Shown: positions 1 through 7,377 of the stretch, one piece after another | Layout: each line of letters starts with the position of its first letter | How positions within the stretch are numbered: the first letter of the stretch is position 1 | NCBI GenBank assembly: GCA_023396555.1 | Contig: JAEWWC010000082.1 | Coordinates: 1 to 20,137 of the forward strand | Length of the DNA: 20,137 nucleotides | Direction of reading: 5' to 3' | Source: Bacillota bacterium | Lineage (GTDB): Bacteria; Bacillota; Clostridia; Christensenellales; SZUA-584 | Notes under the pieces: generated by a model | Databases searched by the model: none | Told to the model about the DNA's origin: nothing | Seen by the model: the letters and a program-made list of their open reading frames with translations, nothing else | Program-made: the position numbers and the translations under genes

Positions 1-449
1 CGCGCAAACTCGTCCGTCTGCAGATGGTATATCACCGACTTCATGCCGTTGTGCGTGCCCGCGCTGCCCCGCGCCTTCACGCGCACCGTGCCCGTCTTTA
101 AGTCCACGTCGTCATACACGAGTATCAGCTGCTCCGCTCGCACGCGCAGCGCCTGCGCCATCTCCTTCACGCTCTCGCCGGAGTTGTTCATGTACGTCTG
201 CGGCATCACGAGCAGCACACGCTTGCCGCCGATCTCGCCTTTGCCCACCACGGCCTGATACGCGTGCATGCGCACGCTGATGCCGTGCCGCTGCGCAAGT
301 ATCGATAGCGCATCAAAGCCAGCGTTATGCCGCGTATGCGCATATTTGCCGCCCGGGTTCCCGAGGCCCACGATATAAAAGTCGCTTATATGATCCGCTG
401 CAGATTTTCGGCGAACCTTAGCAAGTCCGAATAGCTTCCCTTTTGGCAT
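1..449 (-). CDS. pth: peptidyl-tRNA hydrolase, 3' end cut by the window edge
   Basis: Pth cleaves peptidyl-tRNA dropped from stalled ribosomes and recycles the tRNA in the cytoplasm. The first 149 codons are visible and the gene continues past position 1. Family motifs are clear: GLGNPG, TRHNAGF with the catalytic His, PQTYMNNSGES, YDDVDL with the catalytic Asp, and GSAGTHNGMKS. No ATG, GTG or TTG lies just before the conserved core. Reading the same frame upstream reaches an ATG at 449 inside the preceding HAD gene, with a modest AAGGGG about 5 nt before it. This start gives a basic extension of about 23 residues (MPKGKLFGLAKVRRKSAADH...) before FYIVGLGNPG. Extended Pth N-termini occur in Clostridia, from memory. 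The gene overlaps the HAD gene by 64 nt, so translation is probably coupled. Identity is very sure; the exact start is likely. Confidence 0.93.
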   Translation of the reverse strand, partial: MPKGKLFGLAKVRRKSAADHISDFYIVGLGNPGGKYAHTRHNAGFDALSILAQRHGISVRMHAYQAVVGKGEIGGKRVLLVMPQTYMNNSGESVKEMAQALRVRAEQLILVYDDVDLKTGTVRVKARGSAGTHNGMKSVIYHLQTDEFA

Positions 450-1099
450 GGCGGCCCCTTTTCTATATCTCCGATCACATGGTCCAGCACCAGAAACGCT
501 TCAAACCCCAGCGACACAGCGGAAAGGTCGTCCCTTACGTCGTTGCCCACGATGTAGCACTCCTGCGCTTTAAGGCCGGTGTGATCCAATATCTCGTTGA
601 AATACCCCGCACTCGGTTTGCACCAGCGTGAGTTGTCGTAATACGTGATGTATTCAAAGTCCTCCGGTTCGAGACCCGCCCATCGGAGGCGCGTATCCGT
701 CGCCACGGATGGGAACAACGGGTTGGTCGCCAGTATAAGCCGATAGCCCTTGTCCTTGAGCACCTCTATCGTCCGCTTCACGTGCTCGTCCGCCCGGGTC
801 GCCGCCTGCAGCTGCAGGAACTCTCCCTTATAGAACCCGTCCATATGGGCGACCAGCTCGTCCCGGTCCGCGTCGGACTCTGCCGCGATCACGTCGAAGA
901 ACACATCCCGGTTCAGTGCGCGCCCGTCGTTGGTGATCATCCCGATCAGCGCGCGTCCGAATATCTCCTCACCTTTGTGCTCGCTGATCCTCTCATAAAA
1001 TCCATTCTGTTTGATGGCCTTCATGTAGCAGTGCGTGAACGCGTCCATGTCCAACGGCAGCAGTGTACCGTCCAGATCGAAGAATACGGACTTTCTCAT
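386..1099 (-). CDS. HAD-superfamily hydrolase (probable phosphatase)
   Basis: This 237-residue protein has all four haloacid dehalogenase motifs. Motif I is FDLDGTLL with nucleophile Asp8 and Asp10, motif II is LATNP near Thr125, motif III is Lys161 in CKPS, and motif IV is VGNDVRDD around residues 184-191. Residues 15-100 are mostly helical and would form the cap. A phosphatase acting on a small phosphorylated metabolite is the usual role, but the substrate cannot be read from sequence. The ATG at 1099 is chosen because it sits directly before the first beta strand and overlaps the glmU stop as ATGA, a classic translational coupling signal. A longer reading frame starting at 1159 would add 20 residues inside glmU and is not supported. 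Its place between glmU and pth is where many Firmicutes carry prs. Confidence 0.88.
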   Translation of the reverse strand: MRKSVFFDLDGTLLPLDMDAFTHCYMKAIKQNGFYERISEHKGEEIFGRALIGMITNDGRALNRDVFFDVIAAESDADRDELVAHMDGFYKGEFLQLQAATRADEHVKRTIEVLKDKGYRLILATNPLFPSVATDTRLRWAGLEPEDFEYITYYDNSRWCKPSAGYFNEILDHTGLKAQECYIVGNDVRDDLSAVSLGFEAFLVLDHVIGDIEKGPPCQKGSYSDLLRFAENLQRII

Positions 1100-2460
1100 T
1101 CGCCGCGCCTTTTTTTGGCCCAGCCGGGTATCACCGTCTGGCGGCTCCGCGCGATACACAACGAATCCGGCTCCACGTCGCTCGTCACTGTGGAGCCCGC
1201 CGCCACATACGCCCCGTCGCCGATGGTCACGGGCGCGATCAGATTGGCGTTGCAGCCCACGAACGCGTTTTTGCCCACCGTCGTCTTGCTCTTCTTCTGG
1301 CCGTCATAGTTCACGAACACCACACCGCAGCCGATGTTGGTCTTCTCTCCGATCTCCCCGTCGCCGATGTAGGACAAATGCGACACCTTCGCGCCGTCAT
1401 GGATCACGGCGTTTTTCACTTCCACGAAATCGCCCACGCGGCAGCCGTTGCCCACCACCGTCTTGGGTCGAAGATAGGCATACGGTCCGATCGTCGAGTT
1501 GTCACCCACCACCGAATCCAGCAGCACCGAGTTCTGTACCTTGGTGCCTTTGCCGACGGTGCTGTTATAAATGCGGCTACCGGGATACAGCACCGCGTCC
1601 TCGCCGATCACCGTGTTCCCCTCCAACGTCACACCGGGGTGGATCACCGCGTCCTGACCCACTGTCACGCCCGCCTCGATGTATGTGTTATCTGGATCAA
1701 TGATCGTCACACCGTCCATCATCAGCTTATGGTTAATGCGCCTGCGCAGCAGCCGGGCAGCCTCCGCGAGCTGCACGCGGTCGTTCACGCCGATGTATTC
1801 ATCCGGGTCACCGCAAACCACCGCTTCAGCGGCATAACCCTGCCCCACTATATCATGCACGCAATCGGTGATGTAGTATTCACCCTGATCGTTGTTCGCT
1901 TTCAGGCCGTCCAGCGCTTTAAGCAGCGCCGGTATATGGAAGCAATATACCGAAAGGTTCACTTCCTTCACCGCGCGCTGTGCCTCCGTCGCGTCGCGGT
2001 GCTCCACGATGCGCACACCCGCGCCCTCGCGCAATACGCGCCCATAGCCCGTCGGATCGGGTATGACCGCGGTCAGCAGGCACACGCCCAGCCGTTTCTC
2101 CTGTGCCCGCAGCGCAATGTGCCGCAGCGTCTCCGCCTTGATCAGCGGCATGTCACCCGCCATCACGATGGCGTATCCGTCACCGGCGAGAAATTCCCTT
2201 GCGGCCATGACAGCATGGCCGGAACCCAGCTGCTGCTCCTGCACGGCATAGCGCACGCTGTCTCCGAAATGCTCCCGCATCGCATCCGCGCCATTGCCGA
2301 TCACCAGCACCGGCCTCGCGCCCGTTGCCTCCATTGCGGCATCCACCACCCAGCCGGTGAGTGCCTTGCCTGCCGCCTTATGCAGCGCCTTAGGGCTCTT
2401 GGATTTCATCCGCTTGCCCTCGCCCGCCGCCAGCACGACGGCCACGCAATCTATATTCAT
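1096..2460 (-). CDS. glmU: bifunctional UDP-N-acetylglucosamine pyrophosphorylase / glucosamine-1-phosphate N-acetyltransferase
   Basis: GlmU makes UDP-GlcNAc for peptidoglycan. It acetylates glucosamine-1-phosphate in its C-terminal domain and uridylates the product in its N-terminal domain. The 454 residues match the usual length. The N-terminal uridylyltransferase shows LAAGEGKRM (residues 10-18), SPKALH, QLGSGHAV (about 77-84) and AGDMPL (101-106). The C-terminal half is a left-handed beta helix of hexapeptide repeats, with PYAYLRP, the VSHLSYIGD segment carrying the expected catalytic His, and NYDGQKK. The start has an AGGAG about 9 nt upstream and lies below a promoter at 2500-2528. Its TGA stop overlaps the ATG of the HAD gene. 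Nothing in it is broken. Confidence 0.97.
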   Translation of the reverse strand: MNIDCVAVVLAAGEGKRMKSKSPKALHKAAGKALTGWVVDAAMEATGARPVLVIGNGADAMREHFGDSVRYAVQEQQLGSGHAVMAAREFLAGDGYAIVMAGDMPLIKAETLRHIALRAQEKRLGVCLLTAVIPDPTGYGRVLREGAGVRIVEHRDATEAQRAVKEVNLSVYCFHIPALLKALDGLKANNDQGEYYITDCVHDIVGQGYAAEAVVCGDPDEYIGVNDRVQLAEAARLLRRRINHKLMMDGVTIIDPDNTYIEAGVTVGQDAVIHPGVTLEGNTVIGEDAVLYPGSRIYNSTVGKGTKVQNSVLLDSVVGDNSTIGPYAYLRPKTVVGNGCRVGDFVEVKNAVIHDGAKVSHLSYIGDGEIGEKTNIGCGVVFVNYDGQKKSKTTVGKNAFVGCNANLIAPVTIGDGAYVAAGSTVTSDVEPDSLCIARSRQTVIPGWAKKRRGE

Positions 2461-2499
2461 CGCTTTTCACTCCTGTCACCGCTTATTTTTGCCATAACA

Positions 2500-2528
2500 A
2501 TATTAGTGTATTATGCAGAGCGTGTCAA
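2500..2528 (-). promoter_or_regulatory. sigma-A-type promoter for glmU-HAD-pth
   Basis: On the minus strand a consensus TTGACA (2523-2528) is followed after 17 nt by TAATAT (2500-2505). The expected transcription start is about 30 nt before the glmU ATG. The -35 is perfect, while the -10 matches TATAAT at only three positions. It lies just downstream of the pfkA terminator, so glmU, the HAD gene and pth should form their own unit. Confidence 0.6.
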
Positions 2529-2552
2529 TGCGCCCACCTCAATCCGTCCGTC

Positions 2553-2571
2553 GAGCCGCTCAAAACGGCTC
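2553..2571 (-). repeat. short inverted repeat upstream of the glmU promoter
   Basis: The arms GAGCCG (2553-2558) and CGGCTC (2566-2571) form a perfect 6-bp inverted repeat around a 7-nt loop. It lies between the pfkA terminator and the -35 box at 2523-2528. No T-run follows it on either strand, so it is not an obvious terminator. It could be an operator, a secondary part of the termination zone, or chance. Confidence 0.3.
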
Positions 2572-2589
2572 AGCGCCATACATAATAAC

Positions 2590-2618
2590 GCCCCGCCGGA
2601 AGGCACTTCCGGCAGGGC
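2590..2618 (-). terminator. rho-independent terminator of pfkA
   Basis: Two 13-nt arms (2590-2602 and 2606-2618) pair almost perfectly around a 3-nt loop, with one G-U pair. The stem begins about 18 nt after the pfkA stop. On the minus strand it is followed by GTTATTATG, which is only moderately U-rich, so termination may be imperfect. The near-symmetry also allows a hairpin on the opposite strand. Confidence 0.7.
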
Positions 2619-2636
2619 TAGTTATAACTTCTGTGT

Positions 2637-3698
2637 TTACTCCGGTTCGCCGTAACTGAGGCCGATCTCACGGCCCACCGCCAGCAGCGGTGCGTCCAGC
2701 GGCACCGTCTTGGTGAAGCCCGCCACATCCTTGATCAGGTTGGATGTTACTTCGCCGCCCTTCACCGCCACCGTACGCCCGAAGTCGCGCTTCTCGATCA
2801 GTTTGGCGGCATACACACCAAGGTGTGTCGCCAGCACGCGGTCATATGGGCAGGGAGCGCCGCCGCGCTGATAATGCCCAGGCACGACCACGCGCGTATC
2901 TATGTCGATCACCTGATTCAACTCGTCCGCCAGCTTGTAGCCGATGGAATAGTGCTTCCCTTTGAGGTTCTGATCCGGCGAATCCGTAATGCTGCGAGCG
3001 CCTTCCGCCACCGCTATGATGGAGAAATGCTTGCCGCTCTCATACCGGTCATTGATCACGTCGGCTACAACACCTATGTCATACGGTATCTCGGGAATCA
3101 GTATCACGTCCGCGCCACCCGCGATGCCTGCGGAGAGCGTCAGCCAGCCCGCCTCGTTACCCATCAGTTCCACGATCATCACGCGCGAGTGCGACACGGC
3201 GGTGGTGTGTACCTTGTCGATCACGTCCGTCGCGATGTTCACGGCGCTCTGATAACCGAACGTCACCTCGGTGCCCCATACGTCGTTGTCAATCGTCTTC
3301 GGAAGGCTGATCACATTGAGGCCCTGGTCATACAGCATCCCGGCTGCCGCGTGCGTTCCGTTCCCGCCGATGACCACGATGCAATCCAGCCCCATCTTCT
3401 CGTAGTTCTTCGCCATCATCTTGAACGAGTCAAGATATTTGCCGGAATTCTGCCGCATCATCTTGTCCCGCTGCCTGGAAGTGCGCAGTATCGTTCCGCC
3501 CCGCGTCAGTATGCCGGAGAACTCCTCCCTGGCCATTTCCCGATATTCAAGATCGATCAGGCCGCCGAAACCGTCCATGATGCCGATAATCTGCGCGTCG
3601 CTGAAAAACTGGTATGACGCACGCGCCACGCCTCTGATTGCCGCGTTGAGACCGGGGCAGTCTCCTCCGCTTGTCAATATGCCAATACGCTTAGCCAT
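2637..3698 (-). CDS. pfkA: 6-phosphofructokinase, probably ATP-dependent
   Basis: PfkA phosphorylates fructose-6-phosphate to fructose-1,6-bisphosphate, the committed step of glycolysis. The 353 residues carry TSGGDCPGLNAAIRG (9-23), GGNGT (111-115), PKTIDND (133-139, with catalytic Asp137) and the MGNEAGWL substrate-binding region. Residue 114 (Gly) corresponds to Gly104 of the E. coli enzyme and predicts ATP as donor. Lys134 corresponds to E. coli Gly124 and is the residue also found in PPi-dependent enzymes. Gly plus Lys is known from ATP-using actinobacterial enzymes. The ATG at 3698 has a near-perfect GGAGGAAA 5-7 nt upstream. An in-frame start at 3755 would add 19 unconserved residues and is rejected. 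The gene is flanked by a promoter and a terminator and appears monocistronic. Confidence 0.95.
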   Translation of the reverse strand: MAKRIGILTSGGDCPGLNAAIRGVARASYQFFSDAQIIGIMDGFGGLIDLEYREMAREEFSGILTRGGTILRTSRQRDKMMRQNSGKYLDSFKMMAKNYEKMGLDCIVVIGGNGTHAAAGMLYDQGLNVISLPKTIDNDVWGTEVTFGYQSAVNIATDVIDKVHTTAVSHSRVMIVELMGNEAGWLTLSAGIAGGADVILIPEIPYDIGVVADVINDRYESGKHFSIIAVAEGARSITDSPDQNLKGKHYSIGYKLADELNQVIDIDTRVVVPGHYQRGGAPCPYDRVLATHLGVYAAKLIEKRDFGRTVAVKGGEVTSNLIKDVAGFTKTVPLDAPLLAVGREIGLSYGEPE

Positions 3699-3760
3699 AT
3701 AATTTCCTCCATGAGTTTTCACGCCATATATAAACCAAATCTCATTCACAATCATCTTAT

Positions 3761-3788
3761 TTTATATTATTTCTTATAGGCTGTCCAA
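3761..3788 (-). promoter_or_regulatory. probable promoter of pfkA
   Basis: On the minus strand TTGGAC (3783-3788) is followed after 16 nt by TATAAA (3761-3766) in an AT-rich stretch. This gives a leader of about 55 nt before the pfkA ATG. Each box matches consensus at five of six positions. The rest of the interval 3789-3927 shows no gene or clear structure. Confidence 0.5.
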
Positions 3789-3918
3789 TACAAGCATGAA
3801 TTAACATTGGATTGTGGCCTTGCTGGCTGCAACCGATTACCATATTGCACTTCTAACGCCTATCAAGCATGACCACCTTTAAGCCTTACTGCAGTTTAAC
3901 GCTTCCCCTTTAATGCGC

Positions 3919-3953
3919 AAAAACAAAAAGGAGAGGCAATAAAGCCTCTCCTT
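3919..3953 (-). terminator. rho-independent terminator of tuf / the str operon
   Basis: On the minus strand a perfect 10-bp stem (arms 3944-3953 and 3928-3937, AAGGAGAGGC and its complement) encloses a 6-nt loop and runs into a T-rich tail, TTTTTGTTTTT. It lies about 20 nt after the tuf stop. It is a textbook intrinsic terminator closing the translation-factor operon. Confidence 0.93.
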
Positions 3954-3972
3954 ATATGTGTCTTAGAACCGA

Positions 3973-4524
3973 TTACTCGATCACGCTGACAACAACGCCG
4001 GAACCCACCGTTCTGCCGCCTTCGCGGATAGCAAAACGGAGACCCTCTTCGATCGCGATGGGGGTGATCAGCTTGATCTCCATCACGATGTTGTCGCCAG
4101 GCATAACCATCTCGGTGCCTTCCGGCAGTTTGATGCTGCCCGTCACGTCGGTTGTTCTGAAGTAGAACTGCGGACGGTAACCATCGAAGAACGGCGTATG
4201 ACGGCCGCCTTCTTCCTTCTTCAGCACGTACACCTGGCCCATGTAGTGGGTGTGCGGTTTGATCGTGCCCTTCTTCGCCAGAACCTGGCCGCGCTCGATT
4301 TCATTTCTCTGTACGCCGCGGAGCAGCAGACCAACGTTGTCACCAGCCATCGCCTGGTCAAGCAGCTTGCGGAACATCTCAACGCCGGTAACGACGACGT
4401 CGCGTGTCTTCTCAGTCATGCCGACGATTTCGACGGATTCCTGAATTTTGATCGTGCCTCTCTCCACTCTGCCCGTCGCCACGGTGCCGCGGCCGGTGAT
4501 GGAGAACACGTCTTCAACAGGCAT
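3973..4524 (-). CDS. tuf: EF-Tu domains 2 and 3 (portion after the internal stop)
   Basis: This part encodes the two beta-barrel domains that hold aminoacyl-tRNA. Conserved segments include ITGRGTVATGRVERG, RNEIERGQVLA, HTPFFDGYRPQFYFRTTDVTG, MPGDN and IEEGLRFAIREGGRTVG. The first ATG (4524) lies 13 codons after the TAA and corresponds to a conserved internal Met of EF-Tu. It has no ribosome binding site, only a GAGAGAG about 20 nt upstream, so independent translation is unlikely. The 13 codons between the stop and this ATG also encode normal EF-Tu sequence. This is best read as the remainder of one gene, not a separate one. Confidence 0.8.
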   Translation of the reverse strand: MPVEDVFSITGRGTVATGRVERGTIKIQESVEIVGMTEKTRDVVVTGVEMFRKLLDQAMAGDNVGLLLRGVQRNEIERGQVLAKKGTIKPHTHYMGQVYVLKKEEGGRHTPFFDGYRPQFYFRTTDVTGSIKLPEGTEMVMPGDNIVMEIKLITPIAIEEGLRFAIREGGRTVGSGVVVSVIE

Positions 4525-4563
4525 GAGGAACGGTTTGTCGGAAGCTCTCTCGGGGGTCGGGAT

Positions 4564-5184
4564 TTAGCTGTCCACAGCGTCCATCAGCTCGTAGATGCAC
4601 TTGCATTCGGGAGCTTCTTTCGCGTTCTTACCTTCGATCAGGGCGTTCATCGCCTGCAGCGCGCTGCCGCGAACCACTGGAATGTCGTCGCCCGGGAATT
4701 CGTAGGAAGACAGCAGGTCGCGGACTTCCATCTCAACCAGCTCGAGCAGCTCTTCGTCGTCAACCTGATCAACCTTGTTCAGGAACACTACGATGTACGG
4801 AACGTTAACCTGACGGGCGAGCAGGATGTGCTCGCGGGTCTGAGGCATGGGGCCGTCCGCCGCGGACACCACGAGGATCGCGCCGTCCATCTGTGCAGCG
4901 CCGGTGATCATGTTCTTAACATAGTCAGCATGGCCCGGGCAGTCCACGTGAGCGTAGTGACGGTTATCTGTCTCATACTCGACGTGAGCGGTGTTGATCG
5001 TGATACCACGCTCTTTTTCTTCCGGCGCCTTGTCGATTTCGTCATATTTCATGACCTTCGCCTGGCCGCTCTGAGCCAGAGTCATGGTGATAGCAGCCGT
5101 CAGGGTTGTTTTGCCATGGTCAACGTGGCCAATCGTACCAATGTTGACATGGGGCTTGTTTCTTTCAAACTTAGCTTTTGCCAT
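4564..5184 (-). CDS. tuf: EF-Tu N-terminal GTPase domain (portion before the internal stop)
   Basis: These 206 residues are the complete EF-Tu G domain. They contain the P-loop GHVDHGKT (19-26), switch I RGITIN (59-64), switch II DCPGH (81-85), NKVD near 136-139 and the SAL motif near 174-176. All catalytic residues are present, including His85 in the switch II motif. The ATG at 5184 has AGGAGG about 8 nt upstream. The reading stops at the TAA at 4564, almost exactly at the boundary with domain 2. If the stop is real, the product would be an isolated G domain without the tRNA-binding beta barrels and could not work as EF-Tu. Confidence 0.85.
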   Translation of the reverse strand: MAKAKFERNKPHVNIGTIGHVDHGKTTLTAAITMTLAQSGQAKVMKYDEIDKAPEEKERGITINTAHVEYETDNRHYAHVDCPGHADYVKNMITGAAQMDGAILVVSAADGPMPQTREHILLARQVNVPYIVVFLNKVDQVDDEELLELVEMEVRDLLSSYEFPGDDIPVVRGSALQAMNALIEGKNAKEAPECKCIYELMDAVDS

Positions 5185-5234
5185 TGATTTCTCCTCCTAA
5201 TCATTGTTGGATCTCATTGATTAATTTGTGTTAC

Positions 5235-5272
5235 AAACGGTGAGGCAAACGCACTTGGGCTGCCTGCCGTTT
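5235..5272 (-). other. imperfect hairpin in the fusA-tuf spacer
   Basis: On the minus strand a 6-bp outer helix (5267-5272 with 5235-5240) and a 5-bp inner helix (5261-5265 with 5243-5247) are separated by a small internal loop, with a 13-nt apical loop. No T-run follows, so it is unlikely to terminate transcription. It may be an mRNA processing or stability element between fusA and tuf. Confidence 0.35.
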
Positions 5273-5292
5273 TAAAATAACCTTACACTTTC

Positions 5293-7353
5293 TCAGCCGC
5301 CGATAACCTTCTCCGCGATGGACTTGGGCACTTCGTTGTAATGCGAGAACTGCATCGTAAACGTGCCGCGCCCCTGCGTCCGGCTCCGAAGATCCGTCGC
5401 ATAGCCAAACATCTCGGACAGCGGAACCATTGAGCGGATCACCTGAGCGCCCGCGCGCAGCTCCGTGCCTTCAATCTGGCCTCTCCTTGAATTCAGGTTA
5501 CCCATCACGTCGCCGAGATAATCATCCGGCACGTGCACTTCCACCGCCATGATAGGCTCAAGCAGCACCGGCGCGGCGCTTCTGACCGCGTCCTTGAACG
5601 CCATGGAGCCCGCGATCTTAAACGCGATTTCCGACGAGTCCACCTCATGGTAACTGCCGTCCACCAGCGTCGCACGGAAGTCCATCACCTCAAAGCCGGC
5701 GAGCACGCCGTTCTTGGCCGCTTCCCTGATGCCTTCATCCACGGCCGGTATATATTCCCTGGGAATCGCACCGCCGACGATCTTGTCGACAAATTCGTAT
5801 CCCGCACCGGGCTCCAGCGGTTCCAGCTCGATGACGACATGACCAAACTGGCCTTTGCCGCCCGACTGCTTTTTGTACAAACCTGTGGACTTGACAGTCT
5901 TGCGAATCGTCTCACGATAGGAAACCTGGGGCTTACCCACCTTGGCCTCCACCTTATACTCGCGCATCATGCGGTCCACGATGATCTCCAGATGCAGCTC
6001 ACCCATGCCCGCGATAATCGTCTGCCCCGTCTCCGGGTTGGTATATGTTCTGAATGTCGGATCTTCCTCAGACAGGCGCGCCAGCGCCATACCCATCTTC
6101 TCCTGCCCGGCTTTGGTCTTGGGCTCAATCGCCACCTCGATCACCGGCTCGGGGAAGTCCATCGTCTCCAGCACAATGGGGTGCTTGTCGTCGCAGAGCG
6201 TGTCACCCGTCGTGATGGCCTTGAGGCCCACAACAGCGGCAATGTCGCCCGCGTTGAGCTCGTCGATATCCTCGCGCGAGTTGGCGTGCATGCGCAGCAT
6301 GCGCCCAATGCGCTCCCTCTTGCCTTTGGTCGAGTTAAAAGCGGTACTGCCGGCTTTGAGCGTGCCCGAATAGACGCGCACAAACGCGAGCTTGCCCACA
6401 TACGGGTCCGCCATGATCTTGAAAGCCAGCGCCGAAAAAGGCTCCGCATCGTCCGCGTTGCGTACCTCGTCCTCCTCGTCGTTCTTACCGACGACAGGCG
6501 GGATATCCAGCGGCGATGGCAAAAAGTCAACGATACAGTCTAGCAGAGGCTGCACACCCTTGTTGCGGTAAGACGAACCGCACGTCACCGGTACGATGTC
6601 CAGTGCGATTGTCGCCTCACGGATGGCCGCGATCAGCTCGCCGCGTTCGATCTCTTCGCCTTCAAAATACTTCTCCAGCAGCTTATCGTTATGTTCCGCA
6701 ACCGATTCGATCAGCTTTTCGCGATACTCCTCGGCCAGCTCCTTCATGTCTTCGGGTATCGCGATGCGCTCAAGCTCCTTGCCCAGCTCATCGTCGTAGA
6801 CGATCGCATTCATGTCGATCAGGTCCACAATACCCTTGTAGTCCTCTTCCTTGCCGATAGGCAGCTGAATCGGAACAGGGTTGGTCTTGAGACGTTCACG
6901 CATCATGTCGATGGCGTTGAAAAAGTCAGCGCCCATGATGTCCATCTTGTTCACATACGCAACGCGGGGCACGTGATATTTGGTCGCCTGCCGCCACACC
7001 GTCTCGGACTGCGGCTCCACGCCGCCCTTCGCGCAAAACACGGCGATTGCGCCGTCCAGCACGCGCAGAGAGCGCTCCACTTCCACAGTAAAATCAACGT
7101 GGCCGGGTGTGTCAATGATATTGATACCATGGCCGCGCCATTCCGCGAAAGTGGCCGCCGACGTGATAGTGATGCCCCTCTCCTGCTCCTGCTCCATCCA
7201 GTCCATCACGGCGTCGCCGTCATGAACCTCGCCCAGCTTATACGTTCTTCCGGTATAGAAAAGAATGCGCTCCGTGGTGGTGGTCTTGCCCGCGTCAATA
7301 TGCGCCATGATGCCTATATTTCTTATTTTCTCCAGCGGATATTTACGTGGCAC
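5293..7353 (-). CDS. fusA: elongation factor G
   Basis: EF-G drives translocation of tRNAs and mRNA on the ribosome and helps in ribosome recycling. The 686 residues are close to the normal bacterial length. The GTPase domain has AHIDAGKTTTTERIL (17-31), RGITITSAA, DTPGHVDF and NKMD. Domains II-V follow intact, including GELHLEI and the C-terminal LRSRTQGRGTFTMQFSHY segment. Translation starts at a GTG (7351-7353) with GAGGAGG about 6 nt upstream. No ATG is available before the conserved NIGIMAHIDAG core. The gene follows rpsG by 24 nt and precedes tuf by 108 nt, the classic str order. Confidence 0.98.
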   Translation of the reverse strand: MPRKYPLEKIRNIGIMAHIDAGKTTTTERILFYTGRTYKLGEVHDGDAVMDWMEQEQERGITITSAATFAEWRGHGINIIDTPGHVDFTVEVERSLRVLDGAIAVFCAKGGVEPQSETVWRQATKYHVPRVAYVNKMDIMGADFFNAIDMMRERLKTNPVPIQLPIGKEEDYKGIVDLIDMNAIVYDDELGKELERIAIPEDMKELAEEYREKLIESVAEHNDKLLEKYFEGEEIERGELIAAIREATIALDIVPVTCGSSYRNKGVQPLLDCIVDFLPSPLDIPPVVGKNDEEDEVRNADDAEPFSALAFKIMADPYVGKLAFVRVYSGTLKAGSTAFNSTKGKRERIGRMLRMHANSREDIDELNAGDIAAVVGLKAITTGDTLCDDKHPIVLETMDFPEPVIEVAIEPKTKAGQEKMGMALARLSEEDPTFRTYTNPETGQTIIAGMGELHLEIIVDRMMREYKVEAKVGKPQVSYRETIRKTVKSTGLYKKQSGGKGQFGHVVIELEPLEPGAGYEFVDKIVGGAIPREYIPAVDEGIREAAKNGVLAGFEVMDFRATLVDGSYHEVDSSEIAFKIAGSMAFKDAVRSAAPVLLEPIMAVEVHVPDDYLGDVMGNLNSRRGQIEGTELRAGAQVIRSMVPLSEMFGYATDLRSRTQGRGTFTMQFSHYNEVPKSIAEKVIGG

Positions 7354-7377
7354 TATTGTCCTCCTCGTGGTCTCATG

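Larger units (their letters stand above)
3973..5184 (-). pseudogene. tuf: elongation factor Tu with one in-frame TAA stop
   Basis: EF-Tu delivers aminoacyl-tRNA to the ribosome as a GTP complex. The reading frame is continuous over 403 codons apart from one TAA at 4564-4566. No base is inserted or lost, and the residues on both sides match EF-Tu (LMDAVDS, stop, IPTPERASDKPF). The family has Tyr at this position in the linker between the GTPase domain and domain 2. TAC or TAT to TAA is one substitution. No other damage is visible, which is unlike an old pseudogene. Downstream of fusA this is the standard tuf location. A strong AGGAGG precedes the ATG at 5184 and a clean terminator follows. EF-Tu is essential, so this is a base-call error, a recent lesion with a second tuf elsewhere, or readthrough. 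Which one cannot be decided from the window. Confidence 0.9.

Noticed and set aside
1063..2655. Long open frame on the plus strand (530 codons) opposite glmU; similar plus-strand frames opposite rpoB (15083-17023), rpoC (10508-11830), fusA (5533-6543) and lysA (17633-18796)
   Set aside because: They are antisense shadows of strongly conserved genes in GC-biased DNA. Their translations are His/Arg/Ala-rich with no recognisable domain.
2637..3698. PPi-dependent phosphofructokinase
   Set aside because: PPi enzymes have Asp at the position of Gly114. Lys134 alone does not indicate PPi use.
3973..4524. Second half of tuf as an independently translated gene (true split EF-Tu)
   Set aside because: The ATG is a conserved internal Met with no ribosome binding site, and EF-Tu sequence continues upstream of it to the stop.
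4564..4566. Alternative genetic code in which TAA encodes Tyr
   Set aside because: TAA ends rpoB, rpoC, rpsL, pfkA and lysA exactly at the expected protein ends, so TAA is a normal stop here.
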